64,000 nucleotides of DNA from Candidatus Reconcilbacillus cellulovorans. Lineage in GTDB: Bacteria; Bacillota; Bacilli; Paenibacillales; Reconciliibacillaceae. Positions 7,622 through 15,328 of this stretch are shown here, in pieces. The translations under genes were made by a program, and so were the position numbers. Every line of letters begins with the position of its first letter. Position 1 is the stretch's first letter. Where the stretch lies: positions 1-64,000 of the forward strand of contig MOXJ01000010.1 in the NCBI GenBank assembly GCA_002507565.1. Reading direction: 5' to 3'. The notes under the pieces were generated by a model. That model ran no database searches. It saw nothing but the letters and a program-made list of their open reading frames with translations, and was not told where the DNA came from.

Positions 7622-8502
7622 TGCTTCTCGGCGGCATCGAGGCGGGCGGCACGAAATTCGTGTGCGGCGTCGGGACGGAAGACGGCGAAATCGTGGAGCG
7701 CGTCCGGTTTCCGACGACGACGCCGGAAGAAACGTTGGAGCGCGTCGCCGCCTTTTTCGCGGACAAGCCGATCGAGGCGCTCGGCGTCGGCGCTTTCGGC
7801 CCGGTCGATCTTCGTGCGGACAGCCCGACGTACGGACAAGTGACAACCACGCCGAAGCCGCATTGGAGCGGGTTCGATCTGCTCGGCGGACTGTCCCGTC
7901 GGCTGCGGGTGCCGGTCGGGTTCGACACGGACGTCGGCGCGGCGGCGCTCGGCGAGGCGACGTGGGGGGCGGCGCAAGGGTTGCGCGATTTTGTCTACAT
8001 GACGGTCGGCACCGGCGTCGGCGCGGGCGTCGTCGTCGAAGGGCGTCTCGTACGCGGGATGCTGCATCCGGAGGTCGGCCACATGCCGATCAGGCGACAT
8101 CCCGACGATCGGTTTGCGGGCTGTTGCCCGTATCACGGCGACTGTCTGGAAGGGATGGCTTCCGGCCCGGCGATCGGGAAACGGTGGGGCTTACCGGCCG
8201 ACGCCCTCGCCGATCGTCCGGAAGTGTGGGAGCTGGAAGCGTATTATCTCGCGCAGGCGTGCGTCACTCTTATTTATGTGCTGTCGCCGCAACGGATCGT
8301 GCTGGGCGGCGGCGTCATGAAGCAGAAGCAACTGTTTCCGGCCGTCCGGCGGCTCGTCGTCGAAACGCTGAACGGCTACGCGGCGGCCGAAATGTCGCGC
8401 GGCATCGACGCCTACATCGTGCCGCCTGCGCTCGGAGACAACGCGGGGCTGAAAGGAGCGCTGCTGCTGGCGCGGCGCGCGCTGGACGCCCGGCGCCGTT
8501 GA
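7621..8502 (+). CDS. ROK-family fructokinase
   Basis: A 293-residue sugar kinase of the ROK family. The N-terminal phosphate-binding motif GGIEAGGTKFVCGVG is at 4-18, the catalytic aspartate region FDTDVGAAALGE begins at 101, and TVGTGVGAG is at 128-136. The zinc site of ROK proteins is formed by H154, C168 or C169, H172 and C175. Length and motifs match Bacillus-type fructokinases (ScrK/GmuE group), which phosphorylate fructose at O6; mannose or glucose cannot be excluded. Its ATG overlaps the stop of hepT (TGATG), so translation is probably coupled although the functions are unrelated. Confidence 0.85.
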   Translation: MLLGGIEAGGTKFVCGVGTEDGEIVERVRFPTTTPEETLERVAAFFADKPIEALGVGAFGPVDLRADSPTYGQVTTTPKPHWSGFDLLGGLSRRLRVPVGFDTDVGAAALGEATWGAAQGLRDFVYMTVGTGVGAGVVVEGRLVRGMLHPEVGHMPIRRHPDDRFAGCCPYHGDCLEGMASGPAIGKRWGLPADALADRPEVWELEAYYLAQACVTLIYVLSPQRIVLGGGVMKQKQLFPAVRRLVVETLNGYAAAEMSRGIDAYIVPPALGDNAGLKGALLLARRALDARRR

Positions 8503-8568
8503 AGACGGACGGAGACATGAAGGCGCCGGCGTCGTATCGGTCGTGAAATGCCGTAAGGGGGATAGGGC

Positions 8569-10257
8569 GTGGAGAGCAATTTCATCCGCACGATTGTCGA
8601 AGAAGACGTACGGTCCGGCCGCGTCGGGGAAGTCGTGACGCGTTTTCCGCCGGAGCCGAACGGCTATCTGCATATCGGGCACGCCAAGTCGATCTGTCTC
8701 AATTTCGAGCTGGCCGACGAATTCGGCGGGCGGACGCATCTAAGGTTCGACGACACGAATCCGCTGACGGAAAGCGAGGAATTCGTCCGCGCGATCCAGG
8801 AAGACGTGCGCTGGCTCGGGTTCGAGTGGGAGCGGCTTTGTTTCGCGTCGGACTATTTTGAAGAAATGTACGAACGGGCCGAGCTGCTCATTCGCAAAGG
8901 CAAGGCGTACGTCTGCGATCTGAGCGCGGACGACATCCGGCGCACGCGCGGGACGCTGACCGAACCCGGCGTCGAGAGCCCGTACCGCAACCGGTCGGTC
9001 GAAGAAAACCTCGACCTGTTTCGCCGCATGCGCGCCGGAGAGTTTCCCGACGGTGCTCGGGTGCTGCGCGCCAAAATCGACATGAAGTCGCCGAACCTGA
9101 ACTTGCGCGATCCCGTGCTGTACCGGATCGTGCACGCGCCACACCACCGGACGGGTGACCGCTGGTGCATTTACCCGACGTACGACTTCGCCCATCCGCT
9201 CAGCGACGCGATCGAAGGCGTGACGCATTCGATCTGCACGCTGGAGTTCGAGGATCATCGCCCGCTGTACGACTGGGTCATCCGCGAGTGCGAGATGGAG
9301 CACGTCTCCCGGCAGTACGAGTTTGCGCGGCTCAACATGACGAACACGGTGATGAGCAAGCGCAAGCTCAAAAAACTGGTCGAGTCCGGAACCGTCGACG
9401 GATGGGACGATCCGCGCATGCCGACGATCGGCGGGCTGCGCCGGCGCGGCTACACGCCGGAGGCGATCCGCGCGTTCTGTCGTGCGATCGGCGTCGCCAA
9501 GGCGAACAGCGTCGTCGACGCGCGCATGCTGGAACATTTTCTGCGCGAGGATCTGAAGCTGAAGGCGCCGCGCGCGATGGCCGTGCTTCGGCCGCTCAAG
9601 GTCGTGCTCGTCAACTGGCCGGAAGACCGCGTCGAGACGCTCGAAGCCGAGGTGAACGCGGAAAATCCGGACATGGGCACGCGCACGATCACGATTTCCC
9701 GTGAGCTTTACATCGAGCGCGACGACTTCACGGAGACGCCGCCGAAAGGATATTACCGGCTTTATCCCGGCAACGAGGTGCGGCTGAAGCACGCCTACAT
9801 CGTCCGCTGCGAGGAAGTCGTCCGGGACGAAAACGGGGAGATCGCGGAAATACGCTGCTCGTTCGATCCCGAATCCAAAAGCGGTTCCGGCGCGGCGCGC
9901 AAAGTGAAGGGGACGATTCACTGGGTCGACGCGCGTTCGGCGGTGCCCGTCGAATTCCGGCTGTACGAGCCGCTCATCCTCGACGAAAACGCCGCTAGTG
10001 CCGGAGTGACCGCCAACGGTTCGGCCGGCGCGGATGAAAACGAAGAAGACGCGTTTCTTGCCCGCGTCAACCCGCGGTCGCTCGAAGTGTTGCACGGCTT
10101 CGTCGATCCGGACGTCGCCGCGGCGAAGCCGTACGACCGGTTCCAGTTCATCCGCCAGGGCTATTTCGCGGTCGACCCGAAGCTGTCGCAGCCGGGCCGG
10201 CCGGTATTCAACCGGATCGTTGCGCTGAAAAGCTCGTACGATCCTTCCAAGGCCTGA
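8569..10257 (+). CDS. glnS: Glutaminyl-tRNA synthetase
   Basis: A 562-residue class I aminoacyl-tRNA synthetase that charges tRNA-Gln directly. The HIGH signature is at 35-38 ([11 protein letters not shown]) and the KMSKS equivalent VMSKRKL starts at 261. The two C-terminal anticodon-binding beta barrels are present to the end. The GTG start has AAGGGGG upstream. Most Bacillota make Gln-tRNA through GatCAB, so a GlnS is a lineage feature probably acquired by transfer; whether gatCAB is also present cannot be seen here. The body ([16 protein letters not shown]) matches bacterial GlnS rather than GluRS. Confidence 0.95.
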   Translation: MESNFIRTIVEEDVRSGRVGEVVTRFPPEPNGYLHIGHAKSICLNFELADEFGGRTHLRFDDTNPLTESEEFVRAIQEDVRWLGFEWERLCFASDYFEEMYERAELLIRKGKAYVCDLSADDIRRTRGTLTEPGVESPYRNRSVEENLDLFRRMRAGEFPDGARVLRAKIDMKSPNLNLRDPVLYRIVHAPHHRTGDRWCIYPTYDFAHPLSDAIEGVTHSICTLEFEDHRPLYDWVIRECEMEHVSRQYEFARLNMTNTVMSKRKLKKLVESGTVDGWDDPRMPTIGGLRRRGYTPEAIRAFCRAIGVAKANSVVDARMLEHFLREDLKLKAPRAMAVLRPLKVVLVNWPEDRVETLEAEVNAENPDMGTRTITISRELYIERDDFTETPPKGYYRLYPGNEVRLKHAYIVRCEEVVRDENGEIAEIRCSFDPESKSGSGAARKVKGTIHWVDARSAVPVEFRLYEPLILDENAASAGVTANGSAGADENEEDAFLARVNPRSLEVLHGFVDPDVAAAKPYDRFQFIRQGYFAVDPKLSQPGRPVFNRIVALKSSYDPSKA

Positions 10258-10264
10258 GGAAGCA

Positions 10265-10314
10265 CAAAAATAAAAAAGCGGGGAAAAGGCGGACTCTTCC
10301 GCTTTTTCCCGCTT
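10265..10314 (-). terminator. Intrinsic terminator of the small minus-strand gene
   Basis: Imperfect 16-bp stem: 10276-10293 pairs with 10298-10314 around a 4-nt loop. On the minus strand the stem is followed by a U-rich tract (complement of the A-run 10265-10277). On the plus strand no T-run follows, so it mainly ends minus-strand transcription and may only weakly stop glnS. Confidence 0.75.
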
Positions 10315-10325
10315 CGGCGGTAAAT

Positions 10326-10454
10326 TCAGCGGTGATGGTCCAGCGGAAGATAGAGCCAACCCCCTTTCAGGACCGCCACAGGAGTCAGGACGTCGAGAAT
10401 TTTCGCTCCGATCGGACGAACCGCGTTGCCCGCCAATCGTTCATTCCTTTTCAT
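10326..10454 (-). CDS. Small conserved-looking protein of unknown function (42 residues)
   Basis: A 42-codon frame starting MKRNERLAGN and ending PLDHHR, with a central hydrophobic part (ILDVLTPVAVLKGGWLYLPL). Support is from context: an AGGAGG ribosome site 10 nt before the ATG, a perfect sigma-A promoter and a structured leader upstream, and an intrinsic terminator 12 bp after the stop. The frame stays open to 10523, but the strong ribosome site selects 10454. I do not recognise the family. The hydrophobic segment is short and contains Pro and Lys, so a membrane location is possible but not clear. Confidence 0.7.
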   Translation of the reverse strand: MKRNERLAGNAVRPIGAKILDVLTPVAVLKGGWLYLPLDHHR

Positions 10455-10603
10455 CGCGCCCAGGCCTCCTTTTTTTTGTGTGCGGAATCCTTGCGGGATA
10501 TCGAGAACGCGGAGGCACCACACCGCCGAAAGAGGCGCCCGCGAAGCAAGCGAACCGTCGAAGGAGGCTGCGACCGTCGCTTCGGCAGTGTGAGTGTTTT
10601 GGT
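10455..10603 (-). ncRNA. Structured 5' leader RNA of the 42-codon gene
   Basis: The transcript predicted from the promoter at 10610-10638 has about 150 nt before the small gene. A 12-bp stem closes it: 10581-10592 with 10519-10530. The only non-Watson-Crick pair is U-G in the minus-strand RNA and would be C-A on the plus strand, which supports the minus strand as the functional RNA. The enclosed 50 nt can form further GC-rich pairs. No known riboswitch class is recognised. The rest of the gap, 10639-10732, shows nothing further. Confidence 0.45.
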
Positions 10604-10609
10604 AAGATT

Positions 10610-10638
10610 ATTATAAAGCTTTCTAATCGTCGCGTCAA
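10610..10638 (-). promoter_or_regulatory. Near-consensus sigma-A promoter
   Basis: On the minus strand, TTGACG (10638-10633), a 17-nt spacer, then TATAAT (10615-10610). Predicted transcription start is near 10603, leading into the structured leader and the 42-codon gene. This is among the best promoter matches in the window. Confidence 0.8.
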
Positions 10639-10732
10639 TTTGGCATATTAATCCTTTTCATCGGTAATGCGGTGTCCGGCTATTGCTTTGCCGGGGTAAC
10701 GGGATGAAACGGTCGGCCGGCGCTCCGGCTTT

Positions 10733-11341
10733 TCACGATTTCGGTCGTTTTCCCGAAAGGAGTCCGGAGCGTGAAGACGGTTGTTCGCGGATGAGCCGGT
10801 AGACGCGGACGATGTTGGCGGCGATGTCGGCGATTTTTTTGCGCTCGTTCATTGCTTGCGTGCGCAAGAATTCATACGCTTGCGCCTCGGTGCATCCTTT
10901 GATTTCACAGAGGATTGCTTTTGCCTGGTCGATCCATTTGCGTCCTTCCAGCCGTTCGATCAGCTGTTTGCGTTCGGCTAGCCAGTTCGCGCGCTCGCGG
11001 TGGATGCAGGCCGCCCAGCGCACGGCGAACCGCAGGGTGTCGGCGTTGGCACCGAACGGAACGACGCCGTCGACGTCGGAGGCAAGCGTGTCGGGCAACG
11101 GCTGCTCCGTATCGCGGCAAATCCAAATGAGCGGAATGCTGCGGCGGTTGCGCACATGGGACGCCCAGTGCGGAATGCGTGCGGCGGGCGCAGCGACCAT
11201 GACGGCGTCCGCGGCGCCGATCAGGCGGTCGGCGTCCGATTCGGAGGCGGCGATCCGATGTTCGAACCGCGGATCGGCCGGCGGCCAGCCGTCGCCTTTT
11301 TTGATGAAATCCGTTTCCAAAATCCATACCACGACGGTCAC
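10733..11341 (-). CDS. ANTAR-domain antitermination regulator, nitrite-assimilation locus
   Basis: A 202-residue two-domain protein. Residues 1-115 resemble a degenerate receiver domain with no clear Asp phosphorylation site (the strand ending DAVMVAAP lacks it). Residues 127-182 are an ANTAR RNA-binding domain (LIERLEGRKWIDQAKAIL ... EAQAYEFLR ... ERKKIADIAANIV). ANTAR proteins bind two-hairpin RNAs and prevent terminator formation. The gene is divergent from nirB, whose leader carries such a structure, so it is the probable activator. The GTG start follows GGGGAG; the much longer open frame on this strand is an antisense shadow of nirB. The signal sensed by the N-terminal domain is unknown. 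Confidence 0.85.
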   Translation of the reverse strand: MTVVVWILETDFIKKGDGWPPADPRFEHRIAASESDADRLIGAADAVMVAAPAARIPHWASHVRNRRSIPLIWICRDTEQPLPDTLASDVDGVVPFGANADTLRFAVRWAACIHRERANWLAERKQLIERLEGRKWIDQAKAILCEIKGCTEAQAYEFLRTQAMNERKKIADIAANIVRVYRLIREQPSSRSGLLSGKRPKS

Positions 11342-11375
11342 GGTTCTCCCCGCTCCTTGCGATTTTTGACTTTTG

Positions 11376-11394
11376 GTGTTATACAATATAACAC
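11376..11394. promoter_or_regulatory. Perfect palindromic operator between the ANTAR gene and nirB
   Basis: GTGTTATA, spacer CAA, TATAACAC: eight-base arms with perfect symmetry. It overlaps the -10 of the predicted minus-strand promoter of the ANTAR gene and lies about 78 bp upstream of the nirB start. A dimeric regulator should bind here. The sequence resembles but does not match Fnr/Crp, Rex or NsrR sites, and the 3-bp centre makes it odd-length. Confidence 0.6.
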
Positions 11395-11413
11395 AGCCGC
11401 TACAAAATGTCGA
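11385..11413 (-). promoter_or_regulatory. Predicted sigma-A promoter of the ANTAR gene
   Basis: On the minus strand TCGACA (11413-11408), a 17-nt spacer, then TATATT (11390-11385), each one mismatch from consensus. The -10 falls inside the palindromic operator, so binding there would repress. Confidence 0.55.
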
Positions 11414-11427
11414 TAAGAGAATGTTTC

Positions 11428-11456
11428 TTGACATGTATCTGACGTTTGCATATAAT
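11428..11456 (+). promoter_or_regulatory. Consensus sigma-A promoter of nirB
   Basis: TTGACA at 11428-11433, a 17-nt spacer and TATAAT at 11451-11456. The predicted start near 11463 places the first hexaloop hairpin at the very 5' end of the RNA. A consensus promoter with a downstream terminator fits control by antitermination rather than by initiation. Confidence 0.85.
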
Positions 11457-11461
11457 GATTG

Positions 11462-11538
11462 TTGCAACGAATGGCACGACGATGTGCTGCAAGAAGGCGA
11501 CGAAGCCTGCCCTGCGAGCGGGGCGGGCCTTTCTTTTT
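11462..11538 (+). promoter_or_regulatory. ANTAR-type two-hexaloop leader overlapping an intrinsic terminator (nirB)
   Basis: Hairpin P1: outer stem TTGCA/TGCAA (11462-11466, 11488-11492), inner stem GCAC/GTGC (11474-11477, 11484-11487), loop GACGAT. Hairpin P2: AGGC/GCCT (11495-11498, 11505-11508), loop GACGAA. The 3' arm of P2 is also the start of the terminator 5' arm (11505-11515 pairing with 11518-11528, 11 bp with two U-G pairs), which is followed by a T-rich run at 11530-11538. P2 and the terminator are therefore mutually exclusive, as expected for ANTAR antitermination. Confidence 0.8.
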
Positions 11539-11563
11539 CCCAAAAAGGCGGGAGGGTGAAACC

Positions 11564-13984
11564 ATGAAAAAACTGGTCGTGATCGGCAACGGTATGGCCG
11601 GCGTCGCCTGCGTGGAGCAATTGCTGAAGCTGGCGCCGAACCGGTATGAGATTACCATTTTCGGCGCCGAGCCGTACCCGAACTACAACCGGATTTTGTT
11701 GTCGTCCGTCCTGGCGGGCGATATGAAAATTGAAGATATTTTCATAAACAACTGGAATTGGTACAAGGAAAACGGCATCACGCTGCACGCCGGACATCCC
11801 GTGTCGTCGATCGATGTCAAAAACCGGACGGTCGAAACGGAGACGGGCATTCGCGCGGAGTACGACGAGCTGATCATCGCGACGGGGTCGCTGCCGTTCA
11901 TGCTGCCGATTCCCGGCGCGGACAAGGAAGGCGTCATCGCGTTCCGCGACATCCGCGACTGCCAAACCATGCTCGAAGCGTCGAAAAAGTACCGGCGGGC
12001 GGCGGTCATCGGCGGCGGCCTGCTCGGCCTGGAGGCGGCGCGCGGCTTGCTCAACCTCGGCATGGATGTGTACGTCGTCCATCTGTTCAACACGCTGATG
12101 GAGCGGCAGCTCGACGCGACGGCGGCGAACATGCTGCGCCGCGAGCTGGAGCGCCAGGGCATGAAGTTTTTGCTGGAGAAGCAGAGCGAACAAATTCTCG
12201 GCCGCCGGCGCGCGACCGGCATCCGGTTCCGCGACGGCTCGGAGCTCGAGGTCGATCTGATCGTAATGGCGGTCGGCATCCGGCCGAACGTCGCGCTGGC
12301 CAAGGCCGCCGGCATCGCGGTCAACCGCGGCATCGTCGTCGACGACTATATGCAGACGAGCGTGCCGAACGTGTACGCCGTCGGCGAATGCGCCGAGCAC
12401 CGCGGCATCGTCTACGGCCTCGTCGCGCCGCTGTACGAGCAGGGCGCCGTGCTGGCCAAACGGCTCGCCGGCGTCGAGACGCAAGGATACCAAGGCTCCG
12501 TAACGGCCGCCAAGCTGAAAGTCTCCGGCGTACAAGTGTTTTCCGCCGGCGTGTTCAACGAGGAGCCGGGCATGGACGCATTGCGTTTCCAAGACGACGT
12601 CGCGGGTATTTACAAAAAGCTCGTTTTCCGCGACGGCCGTCTGATCGGCGCCGTGCTGTTCGGCGACACGTCGGACCACGCGAAGCTGTTCGCGCTTATC
12701 CGCAGCGGGGAAAATGTCGCCGGGCGCGAACGCGAGCTTCTGCTCGGCGACACGGCCGCCGGCGGCAAGACGCGGACGCCAGAAGAGATCGCCCAAGCGA
12801 TGGCGCCGGACGAAATCGTCTGCGGCTGCAACGGCGTCTCGAAGCAAACGATTCTCGACGCGATCAAGCAGAACGGCCTGACGAACGTGCAGGAAGTGAA
12901 AATGTGCACGAAAGCGTCCGGTTCCTGCGGCGGCTGTCGGCCGCTCGTCGAGGCGCTGCTTGCGCTCTCCGTCGGCGACCGGGTGATGAAGGTGAAAGAA
13001 GGCATCTGCGGCTGCACGATGCTCGACCGCGACGAAGTCGTACGCGCGATCCGCGAGATGCATTTGACGAACATCCGCGAAGTGATGAACGTGCTCGGCT
13101 GGAAAAATCCCGAAGGATGCAGCAAATGCCGGCCCGCGCTCAACTATTACCTCGGCATGCTCTGGCCGGAGGAGTACGAGGACGACCGCGCGTCGCGGTT
13201 CGTCAACGAGCGCAACCACGCCAACATTCAGAAAGACGGCACGTACTCGGTCGTTCCGCGCATTTACGGCGGCGTGACAACGCCGGCGGAACTGAAGAAA
13301 ATCGCCGAAGTGGCGGAAAAGTACAACGTGCCGCTCGTCAAAATCACCGGCGGCCAGCGCATCGACCTGCTCGGCGTAAAAAAGGAAGACTTGCCGTCGG
13401 TCTGGGAAGAACTCGGTATGCCGTCCGGCTACGCCTACGCCAAGGCACTGCGCACGGTCAAAACGTGCGTCGGCTCGACGTTTTGCCGGTTCGGCACGCA
13501 GGACTCGATCGCGATGGGCATCGCCATCGAGAAAAAATATGAGCGGCTGGAGACGCCGCACAAGGTGAAGCTGGCCGTGTCCGGCTGCCCGCGCAATTGC
13601 GCCGAGGCGACGATCAAGGATTTCGGCGTCGTCGCGATCGAGGGCGGCTGGGAGCTGTACGTCGGCGGCAACGGCGGCACGAAAGTGCGCGCGGCCGACC
13701 TTTTGTGCAAGGTGAAGACGGAGGAAGAAGTGCTCGAATGGTGCGGCGCGTACCTGCAATATTACCGCGAGACGGCGAAATGGAACGAGCGGACGTCGGA
13801 ATGGATCCAGCGCATCGGCCTCGAGACGGTGAAAAAGGCGCTGGCCGACCCCGCCGACCGCAAGGCGCTGCTCGAACGCCTGGAGAAGTCGCTCAAGCCG
13901 AAAAAGGATCCGTGGTGCGAAGTCGTGCACAATCCGGAGCTGCGGCGCGAGTACGAGACGTCGCCCGAGCCGGTCGAGGTGTAA
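11564..13984 (+). CDS. nirB: NADH-dependent assimilatory nitrite reductase, large subunit
   Basis: An 806-residue siroheme enzyme that reduces nitrite to ammonium in the cytoplasm. The N-terminal half has two dinucleotide-binding motifs (VIGNGMAGVACVEQLL near 5 and VIGGGLLGLEAA near 147). Next come two BFD-type Cys-rich [2Fe-2S] segments (CGCNGVSKQTI...SCGGC and CGCTMLD...GCSKC). The siroheme/[4Fe-4S] site is formed by TCVGSTFC near 634 and SGCPRNC near 672. The ATG at 11564 is chosen over an upstream in-frame start because GGGAGGG precedes it and the Rossmann fold begins there. It is followed by nirD. No nitrate reductase or nitrite transporter gene is in the window. Confidence 0.95.
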   Translation: MKKLVVIGNGMAGVACVEQLLKLAPNRYEITIFGAEPYPNYNRILLSSVLAGDMKIEDIFINNWNWYKENGITLHAGHPVSSIDVKNRTVETETGIRAEYDELIIATGSLPFMLPIPGADKEGVIAFRDIRDCQTMLEASKKYRRAAVIGGGLLGLEAARGLLNLGMDVYVVHLFNTLMERQLDATAANMLRRELERQGMKFLLEKQSEQILGRRRATGIRFRDGSELEVDLIVMAVGIRPNVALAKAAGIAVNRGIVVDDYMQTSVPNVYAVGECAEHRGIVYGLVAPLYEQGAVLAKRLAGVETQGYQGSVTAAKLKVSGVQVFSAGVFNEEPGMDALRFQDDVAGIYKKLVFRDGRLIGAVLFGDTSDHAKLFALIRSGENVAGRERELLLGDTAAGGKTRTPEEIAQAMAPDEIVCGCNGVSKQTILDAIKQNGLTNVQEVKMCTKASGSCGGCRPLVEALLALSVGDRVMKVKEGICGCTMLDRDEVVRAIREMHLTNIREVMNVLGWKNPEGCSKCRPALNYYLGMLWPEEYEDDRASRFVNERNHANIQKDGTYSVVPRIYGGVTTPAELKKIAEVAEKYNVPLVKITGGQRIDLLGVKKEDLPSVWEELGMPSGYAYAKALRTVKTCVGSTFCRFGTQDSIAMGIAIEKKYERLETPHKVKLAVSGCPRNCAEATIKDFGVVAIEGGWELYVGGNGGTKVRAADLLCKVKTEEEVLEWCGAYLQYYRETAKWNERTSEWIQRIGLETVKKALADPADRKALLERLEKSLKPKKDPWCEVVHNPELRREYETSPEPVEV

Positions 13985-14022
13985 GGCTCGGTATAAAGTA
14001 CGGAAACCAGGGCGCAGGCGTT

Positions 14023-14048
14023 CCCGGGTAAAATACCCAATACCCGGG
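14023..14048 (+). other. Hairpin in the nirB-nirD intergenic region
   Basis: CCCGGGT (14023-14029) pairs with ACCCGGG (14042-14048) around a 12-nt loop. No T-run follows, so it is not a terminator. It may set relative nirB and nirD levels by RNA processing or stability; this is inference. Confidence 0.4.
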
Positions 14049-14095
14049 TGAAATGGAGCTGGCTTTCCCGATCACGATGAAGGAGAGGATGTCGC

Positions 14096-14437
14096 ATGCG
14101 GTTGCGGCGTTATGCGGTGACGACGCTTTCGGACATTCAGTGTCAGCGTTCGCGGGTCGTCCGGCTCGGCGACGAGGAAATCGCCGTGTTTCGGCTGTCG
14201 GACGGCACGGTGCGGGCGATCGAAAACCGTTGCCCGCACAAGGGCGGCAAGCTTTCCGAAGGCATCGTCTGCGGCCGTTACGTGTTTTGCCCGCTGCACG
14301 ACTGGAAAATCGGCCTCGACGACGGCCGCGTCCAGCCGCCGGACGAAGGCTGCGTCCGGACATATCCCGTCGAGGTGGACGAGAAGACCGGCACGGTGTA
14401 CCTGCTTGTCTCCGAGCGGTCGGCGATGATATCCTGA
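14096..14437 (+). CDS. nirD: Nitrite reductase small subunit (Rieske [2Fe-2S] protein)
   Basis: A 113-residue Rieske-type protein. The ligand pairs are CPHKGG (C-x-H) and, about 17 residues on, CPLHDWK (C-x-x-H), so the cluster site is complete. NirD is the partner of NirB in assimilatory NADH-nitrite reductase. The ATG lies 111 nt after nirB, beyond the hairpin, with GGAGAGG upstream. The size and the short C-terminal extension are normal for the family. Confidence 0.92.
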   Translation: MRLRRYAVTTLSDIQCQRSRVVRLGDEEIAVFRLSDGTVRAIENRCPHKGGKLSEGIVCGRYVFCPLHDWKIGLDDGRVQPPDEGCVRTYPVEVDEKTGTVYLLVSERSAMIS

Positions 14438-14521
14438 TTCCTGATGATGTCGCGAATTACCGCCTTCGGCCGCGTGCGGACGCGGTTGGGGCGAATCGGG
14501 GACGGGAGCGAAAAACGTCCG

Positions 14522-15328
14522 ATGAAACGTCTCGAAGGAAAACGAATCGCGATCGCCGGGCCGCGGCGCGCGTCCGAGCTCTCCCGCCTGATCGAAAACT
14601 GGGGCGGCGTCGCGCTCGTGCGTCCGGCGCAGGGCACGGTGTTGATCGAGGACGCGGAGCTGGAAAAAACGCTGGACGACCTGATCCGCCGCCCGTACGA
14701 CTGGTTCGTCGTCACGACCGGCATGGGGCTGGACGCGCTCGTGTCGGCCGCGCGGCGGCTCGGCCGGGAGGCGGAATTTCTCGAAGCGTTGCGCGGCATG
14801 AAGCTGGCGGCGCGCGGATACAAGGCGCTGGCCGCGCTGCGTCGGCTGGGCCTTGAGCCGGTCGTTCGCGACGACGACGGCACGACCGACGGCGTCGTGC
14901 GGGCGATGGAGGCGTATCCGCTGGCCGGGGCCCGTGTGGCGGTGCAATTTTACGGCGAGCCGGCGCCGGATCTGGTGCGGCGGCTGGAAGCGCTCGGCGC
15001 GACGTGCGGGGAAGTGTTGCCGTACCGGCACGAGCCGCCGGCGCCGGAAGCGCTGGATACGCTGATCGCCGAGGTGGAAAGCGCGGCGGTCGATGCCGTC
15101 TGCTTTACCGCTAAGCCGCAGGTGCGGTTTCTGTTCGAGCGGGCGGAGGCGACCGGCCGGGCCGATCGATTGCTTGAGGCGTTCGCCGGCCCGGTGGTCG
15201 CCGCGGCGGTCGGCAAGGTGACGGCGGAAGCGCTGCGCGCTCGCGGCGTCGGGCGCGTCGTCGCGCCGGCCGAGGAACGAATGGGCGCGATGGTCGCGGC
15301 GTTGGCTGATTTTTGGGCGGGAGGTTAG
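14522..15328 (+). CDS. Uroporphyrinogen-III synthase (HemD family)
   Basis: A 268-residue two-lobed protein. It shows the weakly conserved features of uroporphyrinogen-III synthase: the N-terminal LEGKRIAIAGPRRASELSRL, the central TTGMGLDAL, the C-terminal DAVCFTAKPQVRFLF and VAAAVGKVTAEALRARG. The enzyme closes hydroxymethylbilane to uroporphyrinogen III, the precursor of siroheme, which NirB needs; location after nirBD supports that role. A second hemD copy probably exists in a heme operon elsewhere. The start at 14522 is preferred over 14444, which lacks a ribosome site, but GGGAG lies 13 nt upstream, so it is not certain. The stop overlaps the convergent helicase gene. Confidence 0.82.
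   Translation: MKRLEGKRIAIAGPRRASELSRLIENWGGVALVRPAQGTVLIEDAELEKTLDDLIRRPYDWFVVTTGMGLDALVSAARRLGREAEFLEALRGMKLAARGYKALAALRRLGLEPVVRDDDGTTDGVVRAMEAYPLAGARVAVQFYGEPAPDLVRRLEALGATCGEVLPYRHEPPAPEALDTLIAEVESAAVDAVCFTAKPQVRFLFERAEATGRADRLLEAFAGPVVAAAVGKVTAEALRARGVGRVVAPAEERMGAMVAALADFWAGG

Noticed and set aside
8740-10359. A 539-codon minus-strand frame over glnS
   Set aside because: Complement of glnS with no recognisable domain or ribosome site.
11376-11394. Reading the palindrome as a Rex, Fnr or NsrR site
   Set aside because: The half-sites and the 3-bp centre do not match those consensus sequences, so it is left as an unnamed operator.
10733-13930. A 1065-codon open frame on the minus strand
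   Set aside because: Only its end (10733-11341) is a real gene, the ANTAR regulator. The rest is antisense to nirB, His/Arg-rich and without domains, as expected in high-GC DNA.
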